Assembly (NCBI RefSeq): GCF_001999765.1
Contig: NZ_KV908329.1
Coordinates: 34,763 to 98,762, forward strand
Source of the DNA: Sinomonas mesophila
GTDB lineage: Bacteria; Actinomycetota; Actinomycetes; Actinomycetales; Micrococcaceae
DNA length: 64,000 nt
Direction of reading: 5' to 3'
This document shows positions 1 to 6,608 of the stretch, piece after piece. The translations under genes were made by a program, and so were the position numbers. The notes under the pieces are model-generated. The model saw only the letters and a program-made list of their open reading frames with translations. It did not search any database and was not told the DNA's origin. The number at the start of each line of letters is the position of its first letter. The first letter of the stretch is position 1.

Positions 1-729
1 TCAGGACAGCCAGTCGGTGTAGCGCGTGGGAGCGAGCAGGGCGTGCCTGTCGGTCAGGACATCACCCCTGACGACGGCGAACATGCCGGCCGTGGGATCG
101 GTCACCACGGTACGGTCGTCGCCCTTGCGGGACAGGGTGATCCTGCCAAGCTCGTCGAGAGGGAAGATGTCCGGGCCCGCGACGTTGCGGATTCCGTTCA
201 GGGGCGCCCCTGCCGCGACCTCCGCGACAGCATGAGCCACGTCCCTGGAGGCGATCGGCTGGATCGGCGTGGCAGGCAGCCGGACGGTGTCGCCGTCGGC
301 GGTCCACGACAGTACCGCGTCAATGAACTCCATGAACTGCGTGGCCCGCACGATCGAGTAGGGGATTCGGCCGGCGGCGAGGATGTCCTCCTGGAGCACT
401 TTGGCCCGGTAGTAGTCCAGCTCCGGCACCTGATCCACGCCGACAATCGACAGGATCACCACGTGTCCGACCCCGCCCTTCCGGGCGGCGGCCAGAAGGT
501 TGTCCATCGAGCTCTGGAAGAAGGCCGGGGAGGCCTCGTCGAAGGTCGGGGAATTCGTCAGGTTGACGACGACGTCCGCCCCCGCCACCGCCTCGTCCAG
601 CCCCCGTCCGCTCACGACGTCGACCCCGGTGGACTGCGAGTGTGGCACCGCCTCGTGCCCGGCAGCTTGGAGATTCCTGACGACCTGGGACCCGATCAGC
701 CCCGTTCCCCCGATGATCGCGCACTTCAT
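1..729 (-). CDS. NmrA-like NAD(P)-binding SDR-family protein
   Basis: A 242-aa atypical short-chain dehydrogenase-fold protein that probably binds NAD(P)(H). Seen in sequence: the Rossmann motif IIGGTGLIGS (residues 5-14), the strand VVVNLT (residues 53-58), HVVILSIVGVD (residues 89-99), and YYRAK (residues 106-110) at the position of the SDR Tyr/Lys pair. The ATG at 729 is preceded by a GGGAAAGG ribosome site. The gene is divergent from an Rrf2 regulator, and a palindrome sits in the shared promoter, so it is very likely that regulator's target. In Streptomyces venezuelae the redox regulator RsrR controls a divergent gene with an NmrA-type domain, which supports a redox or NAD(P)-sensing role. 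The substrate is unknown. It may be a nucleotide sensor rather than an enzyme. Confidence 0.8.
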   Translation of the reverse strand: MKCAIIGGTGLIGSQVVRNLQAAGHEAVPHSQSTGVDVVSGRGLDEAVAGADVVVNLTNSPTFDEASPAFFQSSMDNLLAAARKGGVGHVVILSIVGVDQVPELDYYRAKVLQEDILAAGRIPYSIVRATQFMEFIDAVLSWTADGDTVRLPATPIQPIASRDVAHAVAEVAAGAPLNGIRNVAGPDIFPLDELGRITLSRKGDDRTVVTDPTAGMFAVVRGDVLTDRHALLAPTRYTDWLS

Positions 730-767
730 GAGATGCCTTTCCCTGAGAGGTGTGCCCGCACAAACCT

Positions 768-792
768 TACTCGGACACTTTCTGTCCGAGTA
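768..792. promoter_or_regulatory. Inverted-repeat operator of the Rrf2 regulator
   Basis: Two 11-base arms, TACTCGGACAC and CTGTCCGAGTA, are separated by TTT and pair at 10 of 11 positions (11-3-11). The site overlaps the -10/+1 region of the leftward promoter (TTGACT at 817-822 and TATAGT at 792-797 on the minus strand). It would therefore block transcription of the NmrA-like gene. The 11-3-11 architecture is the one reported for RsrR class 1 sites. Confidence 0.75.
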
Positions 793-809
793 CTATACGC
801 AGATAAAAG

Positions 810-838
810 TTGTCCGAGTCAAGGGGGCTGGCTAGAGT
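810..838 (+). promoter_or_regulatory. Promoter of the Rrf2 gene with operator half-site
   Basis: A -35-like TTGTCC (810-815) and a -10 TAGAGT (833-838) are separated by 17 bases. The GTG start follows the -10 box by only 6 bases, so the mRNA should be leaderless. The half-site TGTCCGAGT (811-819) repeats one arm of the neighbouring palindrome and overlaps the -35 box, suggesting autoregulation through a half-site. Confidence 0.6.
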
Positions 839-844
839 GGTGGC

Positions 845-1324
845 GTGAAAATGTCCGGCGGGGTCGAGTGGGCCCTGCATTGCTGCGTCGTGCTGACGTC
901 GGCCGAGGAGCCCGTTCCCGCATCCAGGCTGGCGGAACTGCATGACGTCTCGGCGAGCTATCTGGCCAAGCAGCTGCAGGCGCTGTCCCGGGCCGGACTC
1001 GTGCGCTCGGTCGAGGGCAAGGCGGGCGGCTACATCCTGACCAGGGAACCCGCCTCGATCACGGTGCTCGATGTGGTCGAAGCTGTCGACGGTCCCGCCC
1101 CCGCGTTCATCTGCACCGAAATCCGCCAGCGGGGGCCGCTGGCCACCCCCGCCGAGTCGTGCACCGCACCCTGTCCCATCGCCCGGGCGATGGGCGCGGC
1201 ACAGGAGGCCTGGCGAGAGGCGCTGCGCGCTGTCTCCATCGCCGATCTGGTTCAGGACGTGGCCTCCGCCTCCGGCCCGACCGCGCTGGCCCGAGTCAGC
1301 CAGTGGCTGACCAGCCCCAGATAG
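845..1324 (+). CDS. RsrR-like Rrf2-family [2Fe-2S] redox regulator
   Basis: A 159-aa Rrf2-family winged-helix repressor. The recognition helix region is VSASYLAKQLQALSRAGLV (about residues 35-53), followed by the wing EGKAGGYIL. The family [Fe-S] segment has Cys90, Cys106 and Cys110. Glu8 and His33 are also present. RsrR of Streptomyces is known to hold a [2Fe-2S] cluster with two Cys from one subunit and Glu and His from the other, so this protein keeps all the needed residue types in matching places. It is divergent from an NmrA-like gene, also as in RsrR. The likely role is a one-electron redox switch controlling its neighbour and itself. The start is GTG with a leaderless promoter. Assignment to RsrR rather than NsrR or IscR is inference from residue pattern and context. 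Confidence 0.8.
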   Translation: MKMSGGVEWALHCCVVLTSAEEPVPASRLAELHDVSASYLAKQLQALSRAGLVRSVEGKAGGYILTREPASITVLDVVEAVDGPAPAFICTEIRQRGPLATPAESCTAPCPIARAMGAAQEAWREALRAVSIADLVQDVASASGPTALARVSQWLTSPR

Positions 1325-1350
1325 CCCACGATCAGCTCCCGCGCTCGCCA

Positions 1351-1397
1351 ATGACAGGCCGCGGCCGACACAACATGCTGGCGCCACGGCCTGTCAT
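1351..1397. terminator. Inverted repeat after the Rrf2 gene
   Basis: Perfect 11-bp arms ATGACAGGCCG (1351-1361) and CGGCCTGTCAT (1387-1397) lie 27 bases after the Rrf2 stop codon. The loop is 25 bases and there is no T tract, so termination is only a suggestion. It is followed by an imperfect tandem repeat built on GGCCTGYCRTGCCGGG (1388-1434). Confidence 0.35.
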
Positions 1398-1481
1398 GCC
1401 GGGAATGGCCTGCCGTGCCGGGCAGGGCCTGCCGAAGAGCGGACGACGGCGGCGGCCTCCCGGCCCCGGCCGCCCGCCAGC

Positions 1482-1612
1482 TCAGTCCGCGCTGATCAGG
1501 TTCGCCGCCGCGCCGTCCCTGTGCTTGTTGATCGCCTGCCGCGCGGCGTCGGCGTCGCCGGGCTCGATCGCGTCGACGACGTCCCGGTGCCGGGCCACGC
1601 TGCTGACCCCTT
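1482..1612 (-). pseudogene. Truncated 3' remnant of a GntR (FCD) regulator
   Basis: The minus strand encodes SVARHRDVVDAIEPGD and continues to NLISAD and a TGA stop. This matches the C-terminal end of the intact GntR protein encoded at 2589-3251 (SVARHRDIVDAIESGD to DLTGED). About 40 codons survive. Upstream of them the homology ends a few codons before a 67-bp palindrome that begins at 1613, and no N-terminal part exists. This is a dead remnant of a paralogue or partial duplicate, truncated at or near the palindrome. Confidence 0.75.
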
Positions 1613-1679
1613 CCCAACGCCGCATCGCGACCCGCTGGTATGACACGGTCATAACAGCGTGTCGCGATGCGGCGTTGGG
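1613..1679. repeat. Long palindrome RE1
   Basis: A 67-bp near-perfect palindrome. The 25-base arms start with CCCAACGCCGCATCGCGAC and pair at 24 of 25 positions. The loop contains a smaller perfect palindrome, TATGAC-ACG-GTCATA. It belongs with RE2 (2464), RE3 (8515) and RE4 (15588), which share the core AACGCCGCATCGCRACACGC. Confidence 0.9.
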
Positions 1680-1697
1680 GGTGCGGGCGTGCGACGA

Positions 1698-1736
1698 GAA
1701 GCGGACCCGGCCTCACGGGGAGGCCGGGCCCGCTTC
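1698..1736 (-). terminator. Terminator-like hairpin of the SnoaL-like gene
   Basis: The 17-base arms GAAGCGGACCCGGCCTC (1698-1714) and GAGGCCGGGCCCGCTTC (1720-1736) have one mismatch and a 5-base loop. The hairpin lies 14 bases past the stop codon of the leftward SnoaL-like gene. No U tract is present, as is common in high-GC actinobacteria. Confidence 0.6.
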
Positions 1737-1750
1737 CCTGAGGGCGGGGT

Positions 1751-2194
1751 TCACTGGCCGGCGCTAGGGGAACCCATGATCCCGAGCTGCATCATGAGGT
1801 CCATAGTGTCCGGACGGGCGCTGAAGGAGCTGATCTTGCCGTCCTTCACGTGGAACAAATAGGCTGCGGTCGATCGGACGGACTTGCCAGTGGCGGGAAT
1901 CTGCTGCCCTCCCGCTGTCAGGGGGCCTGTGTGGGTCCCCGTGAACTCGATCTCTCCCGCGACGCTGTCGTCGGAGATCACGCGGTCGGTCGCGGCGACG
2001 TGCAGATCGGGAAATGCGGTGAACCATGAGTTCATGTACTCGCGGACCTGGTCGGTGGTGGTGAGCGGCTCCGGAAGCGATGACTCGCGGAACTCGAAAC
2101 CGTCCGCAAACATGCCTACGAAGCGGTCGGGATCGTGGCTGTCCCAGGCGGCCACTCCGTCCTCGTCAAGCCTGCGGACATCTTCGACGGTCAT
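1751..2194 (-). CDS. SnoaL-like / NTF2-fold protein
   Basis: A 147-aa protein of the SnoaL-like polyketide cyclase or ester cyclase group (NTF2 cone fold). Seen: a helical N-terminus with DGVAAWDSHDPDRFVGMFAD, then the alternating strands typical of the fold, including VAGEIEFTGTHTGPL and the C-terminal SVRSTAAYLFHVKDGKI. The internal ATG at 2194 was chosen because GAGGAG lies 7 bases upstream; the longer upstream frame has no such site. The gene stands alone, bracketed by palindromes RE1 and RE2. Such proteins bind or isomerise small hydrophobic molecules, but no substrate can be read from the sequence. Local G+C is lower than in the surrounding genes. Confidence 0.75.
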   Translation of the reverse strand: MTVEDVRRLDEDGVAAWDSHDPDRFVGMFADGFEFRESSLPEPLTTTDQVREYMNSWFTAFPDLHVAATDRVISDDSVAGEIEFTGTHTGPLTAGGQQIPATGKSVRSTAAYLFHVKDGKISSFSARPDTMDLMMQLGIMGSPSAGQ

Positions 2195-2588
2195 TGCAGT
2201 CTCCTCATCTCTGAGTGTGGAATCCATGCGCGGGCCTGCGGCCCTCAAGCAATGGCGCAGTTGATGACAAGCTCTCTCCGCCGCCGTGATGCGGCAACGC
2301 AGAGCGTCGTCCCTGACGGGCATCTGCCCTGCCGGGACGAACAGGATCCCCAGCCATCCAACGCATCCTGAAGAACCGCCAACCGTGGGTCGCGCGGTCT
2401 AGGAACATTCCGCGCGTCGGCCGCTGGTTTGTCAAGACCGTCGAACGCGGCCTGCTGCTCACGCCAACGCCGCATCGCGACACGCGGTGATGACCGCTTC
2501 ATAACAGCGTGTCGCGATGCGGCGTGGGGGCGTGCCCTTGATCCCCGCTAGCCGTTCGGCTCCAGTAGGGTGTGCCGCTGAGGGGGCG
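2195..2588. other. Intergenic region without a credible gene
   Basis: A 394-base gap between the SnoaL-like and GntR genes. It contains a hairpin at 2309-2338 (arms GTCCC/GGGAC with inner GGGCA/TGCCC) and palindrome RE2 at 2464-2529. Open frames crossing it on the minus strand lack ribosome sites and run through the palindrome, so they are not called. It may be decayed sequence. Confidence 0.5.
2464..2529. repeat. Long palindrome RE2
   Basis: The second copy of the RE family: left arm CAACGCCGCATCGCGACACG, right arm CGTGTCGCGATGCGGCGTGG, loop about 16 bases. With RE1 it brackets the SnoaL-like gene. It ends 60 bases from the stop codon of the intact GntR gene. Confidence 0.85.
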
Positions 2589-3251
2589 TCAGTCCTCGCC
2601 GGTGAGGTCCGTCGCCACGCCATCCAGGTGTCTGATGATTGACTGCAGGGCGGCGCCGACGTCGCCGGACTCAATGGCGTCAACGATGTCGCGGTGCCGG
2701 GCGACACTCAAATTGCCCGAGGTCGGATCGATCCCGGAGAACACGATCGACATCCGGACGGAACCCTCGAGCGCCTCCCACTGATGCAGGAGCGTCTCAT
2801 TGCCCGAGAGCCTGCACAGGAGCCGATGGAAGCCGAGGTCCGCCTCGACCCGGTCCTCGAGTGGGCGCTCCGCCGCCGCCTCCATGACCTCCAGGGCTTC
2901 GCGCAGCTCGCCGACGGGCCTGGCCCGGTTCGCCTGGTTGACGAGAGTACGCGTAGCGAGGGATTCGAGCGCGGCCCGGACGGCGAAGATGTCCCGGATC
3001 TCCTTGGCGTCGAGTTTCCGCACGCTGAGCCGCCTCCGGGGGCCTACGGTCGCGAGCCCCTCCTGCTGGATTTGGCGCAGTGCTTCGCGCAGCGTCCCAC
3101 GGGAGATGCCGAGCATCTCCGAGAGCTCGGTCTCCACGAGGTGCCGCCCCGGAGCGAGCTCACCCGAGGTGATCGCGCGGCGCAGCGCCGCGAGTGCCTG
3201 CTCCCGCAGGCTCCTCTTCTCGAGCCCCACCATCGATGCCGTCTCGCTCAC
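2589..3251 (-). CDS. GntR-family (FadR/FCD) transcriptional regulator
   Basis: A 220-aa regulator. The N-terminal winged helix spans about residues 12-78, with LREQALAALRRAITSGEL, then MLGISRGTLREALRQIQQEG and a basic wing GPRRRLSV. The C-terminal all-helical FCD ligand domain (about 90-215) includes DLGFHRLLCRLSGNETL and ends with HRDIVDAIESGD, where the usual metal-site His occurs. FCD regulators sense small organic acids. The GTG start at 3251 has AGGAGG 7 bases upstream. No metabolic gene is adjacent in the same direction, so the target is unknown. A truncated relative of its 3' end lies at 1482-1612. Confidence 0.88.
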   Translation of the reverse strand: MSETASMVGLEKRSLREQALAALRRAITSGELAPGRHLVETELSEMLGISRGTLREALRQIQQEGLATVGPRRRLSVRKLDAKEIRDIFAVRAALESLATRTLVNQANRARPVGELREALEVMEAAAERPLEDRVEADLGFHRLLCRLSGNETLLHQWEALEGSVRMSIVFSGIDPTSGNLSVARHRDIVDAIESGDVGAALQSIIRHLDGVATDLTGED

Positions 3252-3416
3252 GGCGGACCTCCTCGTCAGGGCAACATCAAACTTCGGCTGTCAACCCGCA
3301 GCCGTCAACTATCTATCATACGTAACGGGAGTGTTTCGTCCCGCGGGGGGACCCCCGCGCGTCGGCCATGTCCCGCCGCACGCCGGCTGGTTCTCTGGCT
3401 CCTGACTCCGACCCAG

Positions 3417-3422
3417 TAGGGT
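3417..3422 (+). promoter_or_regulatory. -10 box of the lipid operon (leaderless)
   Basis: TAGGGT ends 7 bases before the ATG at 3430, the spacing expected for a leaderless transcript. No strong -35 or ribosome site is visible. It would drive the four-gene operon 3430-6546. Confidence 0.4.
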
Positions 3423-3429
3423 GTCCGGC

Positions 3430-4185
3430 ATGGGGGTTCCTTACGCGGCAAGCGGGGCGGTCCACGGGCTGCTCGTCGGGCTGGGCATCGCCGCCGCGCT
3501 CGGGTTCTTCGCCCTCGAGAAGCGGCGCCGCGGGCTCGCGGACGACAGGCTCTGGGCGATCGCCGGCTTCGCCCTCGCGTTCGGCGCGATCGGCGCCCGG
3601 CTCTTCACGTGGGACGTGGCCCGTGTGCCCTCGCTCGCTGCGTGGTGGGAGGCCGGGGACCGCAGCATCCTCGCCGGGCTCGTCGGGGCGTGGCTCGGCG
3701 TGCACGTCGGCAAGTTGATCCTGCGGTACCGGCCGTCCACGGGCGACCTCTTCGCCCCGGCCGTGGCCCTCTCGATGGCCATCGGCCGCATCGGATGCCT
3801 CCTCACGGAGCTCCCCGGGACCCCGACCGGCGGGGCGTGGGGCCTCGTCCTCACCCCCGAGCAGGCGGCGCTGTTCGGGGCCCAGGCCGGGGTCGGGCTG
3901 CATCCATCCTTCGCCTACGAAATCGCCTTCCACGCCCTCGCGTTCGCTGCCATGCTGCACTACCGGGACCGTCTGGCCCGCCCCGGGGACCTGTTCGTCC
4001 TGTACGTCGCCGGGTACGCGCTGTTCCGGTTCGCCGTCGAATTCGTGCGCGGCAACGAGGCGATGTGGCTCGGGCTGAGCGGGCCGCAGTGGTTCCTGCT
4101 CATCGTGCTCCCGCTGCTCGCGTGGCGGGTCTGGACGGTCGTCGCGGCGCTGCGGCCCGCGCGTCAGGAGGAGGTCGCCCCATGA
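3430..4185 (+). CDS. Lgt-like multi-pass membrane protein, degenerate
   Basis: A 251-aa integral membrane protein of the prolipoprotein diacylglyceryl transferase (Lgt) superfamily with about seven membrane segments. Seen: the Lgt signature region SMAIGRIGCLLTE (compare GRIGNFINGE in true Lgt), HPSFAYEIAFH, and YALFRFAVEFVRGNE near the last helices, which keep the conserved Arg residues. The His-Gly-Gly loop that is catalytic in Lgt is not seen; the corresponding stretch reads SILAGLVGAWLG. It is therefore probably not the housekeeping lipoprotein enzyme but a relative acting on a glycerolipid. The stop overlaps the next start (ATGA), and the operon leads to a radical SAM enzyme. ATG 3430 was preferred over GTG 3421 because of its spacing from TAGGGT. 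Confidence 0.75.
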   Translation: MGVPYAASGAVHGLLVGLGIAAALGFFALEKRRRGLADDRLWAIAGFALAFGAIGARLFTWDVARVPSLAAWWEAGDRSILAGLVGAWLGVHVGKLILRYRPSTGDLFAPAVALSMAIGRIGCLLTELPGTPTGGAWGLVLTPEQAALFGAQAGVGLHPSFAYEIAFHALAFAAMLHYRDRLARPGDLFVLYVAGYALFRFAVEFVRGNEAMWLGLSGPQWFLLIVLPLLAWRVWTVVAALRPARQEEVAP

Positions 4186-4571
4186 GCAAGCCGCCCGAGC
4201 CCCCGCCGCCCAGGGTCCCGCCGCCGCCCGGGTTCCAGCCGCCCGGGCCCTGGCAGGCCCCGCGGCACTGGGGCAACTCGTTCCTCCTCGGGATCCTGGC
4301 CGGCGTCGTCGCGATCGGCCTCTACGTCTACCTGACCCTCGCGGTCGGCCCGCTCCTGAGCTATGGCAACACCCCCCTGTCACCCCTCCTCCAGGGGGTG
4401 CTCGGCTGGGGCTTCCCGCTCGTCTACCTCGCAGGAGCGATCGTGCTGACCTCCCTCCCCGCCACGATGCGCTTCGGAGCCGGCCTGCTCATCGCCATCG
4501 GCGTGTCGATGCTGATCGCAGCGGGCGTGTGCTTCGCGATCCTCTCCGGATTCTCGGGGGCGAACCGATGA
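4182..4571 (+). CDS. Small proline-rich three-helix membrane protein
   Basis: A 129-aa protein that I do not recognise. The N-terminal 30 residues are proline-rich (PPEPPPPRVPPPPGFQPPG) and cytoplasmic in character. They are followed by three hydrophobic segments at about residues 34-56, 72-92 and 96-122. Both ends overlap neighbours by ATGA, so it is translationally coupled between the Lgt-like and radical SAM genes. It may be an accessory or scaffold subunit of a membrane complex acting on lipids. This is inferred from context only. Confidence 0.7.
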   Translation: MSKPPEPPPPRVPPPPGFQPPGPWQAPRHWGNSFLLGILAGVVAIGLYVYLTLAVGPLLSYGNTPLSPLLQGVLGWGFPLVYLAGAIVLTSLPATMRFGAGLLIAIGVSMLIAAGVCFAILSGFSGANR

Positions 4572-6166
4572 GCCGCCGCGCGCCGCTCGGCCCGGGCCAG
4601 CCGCTGCGCGGCGACCGGATCCACCGCTACGTCACGGCCTTCTGCCCGCTCTGCCACGAGCAGAACCCGCCGCTGGCCCAGGTGCGCCGCCTGTCCGGGG
4701 CCCTGCTCGTGCGGGACGGCCGGGTCTGGCTCGAGCGCGGCTGCCCCGACCACGGGCTCGTGCGCACGCTCTACGACGAGTCGCCCGAGATCCTCGCGTA
4801 CCTCGAGCGCTGGCAGGCGCCCACCAAGGCCCACGTCCCCGACCGGCCCGACAACTACCGCCAGGTCCCCGAGGCCTACGCGTACGGGCTGCCCGCGATG
4901 CAGACCCAGCACACGTGCATCCTCCTCGAGGACGTGATCGAGCACTGCAACCTGCGCTGCCCCACGTGCTTCACGGCGTCGGGCCCGCAGCTGCAGGGCG
5001 TCGCGCCGCTCGCGGAGGTCCTCGCGAACGTCGATGCGCGGCTGGCCCGCGAGAACGGCCGCATCGACGTGCTCATGCTCTCGGGCGGCGAGCCGACCCT
5101 GTACCCGCACCTCGAGGAGCTCCTCGACGAGCTCGTGGCCCGGCCGATCGTGCGGATCATGGTCAACAGCAACGGCGTGCTCCTCGCGCACGACGACGGG
5201 CTGCTGGCCCTGCTCGAGCGGCACCGCGAGCGCGTCGAGGTGTACCTGCAGTACGACGGGCCCTCGAAGGAAACCTCCGTGCACCACCGCGGCGGCGACC
5301 TCACCCGGGTCAAGGACGCCGCGATCGAGCGCCTCTCCGCCGCCGGCGTCTTCACGACCCTCACCATGACGGCGGCCCTCGGCGTGAACGACGGCGAGAT
5401 CGGCGACGTCGTGCTCCGCGCCCTCGAGACGCCCTACATGGGCGGCGTCGCGCTCCAGCCCGTGTTCGGCTCGGGACGCGGCCACGGGATCGACGCGATG
5501 GACCGGCTCACCCACGGGGGCGTGCTCGCGCGGCTCGAGGAGCAGACCGGCGGCGTCGTCGCGTGGCACGACCTCACGGCCCTGCCGTGCTCGCACCCTC
5601 ACTGCGCCTCGGTGGGCTACATGCTCAGGGACGACGCGGGTGTCTGGCGCTCCCTCACGCAGCTCATCGGCCACGACCGGCTCCTGCAGTGGCTCGAGCT
5701 CGACCCGGACGGAATCGCGAACCGCATCGCCGACAGCGCGATCCCGCTGGGCCTGCGCGAGGTCATGAAGTCCTCGCTCCTGGACCTGCTGAGCGAGCAG
5801 TCCTCCCTGTCCCACCCGCGCACCCTCGACCTGTGGAAGAACATCTGCACCCAGTGCGACCTCGGGATCGGCACCCTCGCGACCCTCGCCATGGGTGCCC
5901 TCCCCGGCCAGTACCAGCGCCTGCGCCGGCTCCTCGCCGAACGGGTCACGCGCATCACCGTCAAGCCGTTCATGGACATCTCGACCATGCTCGAGGAGCG
6001 GCTCACGCAGTGCTGCGTCCACGTCGGGACGAAGGGCGACGACGGCCTCCACCAGTGTGCGCCGTTCTGCGCCGTGCAGGCCTGGCCCGAGCTGTCCCAC
6101 CAGCGGCTCAGCACCGCGACGGGCCAGCGCCTCCTGCCGCTCTCGCCCGTCGGGACGCACGAATGA
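4568..6166 (+). CDS. Radical SAM enzyme, tetraether/membrane-spanning lipid synthase-like
   Basis: A 532-aa radical SAM protein. The N-terminal metal-ribbon pattern is Cys26-x2-Cys29 and Cys59-x2-His62. The SAM cluster motif is Cys127-x3-Cys131-x2-Cys134 (CNLRCPTC), followed by the SAM-binding GGEPTLYP. C-terminal Cys groups are LPCSHPHC, NICTQCDLG, LTQCC and HQCAPFC, enough for auxiliary [4Fe-4S] clusters. This layout is that of the Tes/MSS group (MJ0619-like), which joins lipid tails by C-C bond formation at unactivated carbons and carries several clusters plus a ribbon-type metal site. Genes on both sides overlap it by ATGA and all encode membrane proteins, which fits a lipid substrate. 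The product in this organism is unknown. Assignment to the group is from motif order, not from alignment. Confidence 0.75.
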   Translation: MSRRAPLGPGQPLRGDRIHRYVTAFCPLCHEQNPPLAQVRRLSGALLVRDGRVWLERGCPDHGLVRTLYDESPEILAYLERWQAPTKAHVPDRPDNYRQVPEAYAYGLPAMQTQHTCILLEDVIEHCNLRCPTCFTASGPQLQGVAPLAEVLANVDARLARENGRIDVLMLSGGEPTLYPHLEELLDELVARPIVRIMVNSNGVLLAHDDGLLALLERHRERVEVYLQYDGPSKETSVHHRGGDLTRVKDAAIERLSAAGVFTTLTMTAALGVNDGEIGDVVLRALETPYMGGVALQPVFGSGRGHGIDAMDRLTHGGVLARLEEQTGGVVAWHDLTALPCSHPHCASVGYMLRDDAGVWRSLTQLIGHDRLLQWLELDPDGIANRIADSAIPLGLREVMKSSLLDLLSEQSSLSHPRTLDLWKNICTQCDLGIGTLATLAMGALPGQYQRLRRLLAERVTRITVKPFMDISTMLEERLTQCCVHVGTKGDDGLHQCAPFCAVQAWPELSHQRLSTATGQRLLPLSPVGTHE

Positions 6167-6546
6167 GCGGCCCCCCGGACGACCGGGCGGAGGCGGCGCG
6201 CCGGCTCGCCGCGGGGCCGCAGCCGTCGGGCTTCAGGGCCGGGCCGGCGCGCGACGGCGACCACGCGCCGTCGCGCTCATCCCGCACCGGCGTCGCGCCG
6301 TACGACCCGCTGCGGCTGTGCGTCTACGCGACGATCGCGCTCCTGGGCTGGCTCGCGGGGCCGGCGGCGCTCGTCGTGTTCGCGGCCGTCGGGTTCGCGG
6401 GGTACCTGCGGGCGCGGCGTGCCGGCCTCACGCGCTCGAAGTGCGTGCTGCGGGACACGCGGCTCGTGCTCACGTACCTTGCGGCACTCACCGTCGCCGG
6501 GCTGTGGGGCGTGTGGGCGCTCGTGGCGCGGATCTGGGGTGGCTGA
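6163..6546 (+). CDS. Small membrane protein of the radical SAM operon
   Basis: A 127-aa protein of unknown function. The first 45 residues are hydrophilic. Hydrophobic segments at about 49-80 (ATIALLGWLAGPAALVVFAA) and 100-124 form two or three membrane helices joined by a basic loop (RARRAGLTRSKCVLRDTR). It starts by ATGA overlap with the radical SAM gene and closes the operon. Its role is presumably tied to the same lipid pathway. Confidence 0.65.
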   Translation: MSGPPDDRAEAARRLAAGPQPSGFRAGPARDGDHAPSRSSRTGVAPYDPLRLCVYATIALLGWLAGPAALVVFAAVGFAGYLRARRAGLTRSKCVLRDTRLVLTYLAALTVAGLWGVWALVARIWGG

Positions 6547-6608
6547 GCGTCAGCAGCATCCCAACGGGTAAGAGTCGGTTCGTCAGGACCCCGGCCAAGG
6601 AGAATGCG

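Noticed and set aside
2205-2502. Minus-strand frames in the gap between the SnoaL-like and GntR genes
   Set aside because: They read through palindrome RE2, lack ribosome sites and match no family.
3430-4185. Housekeeping lgt
   Set aside because: The His-Gly-Gly loop region needed for lipoprotein modification is not seen, and the operon context is a radical SAM enzyme. A separate true lgt is expected elsewhere.
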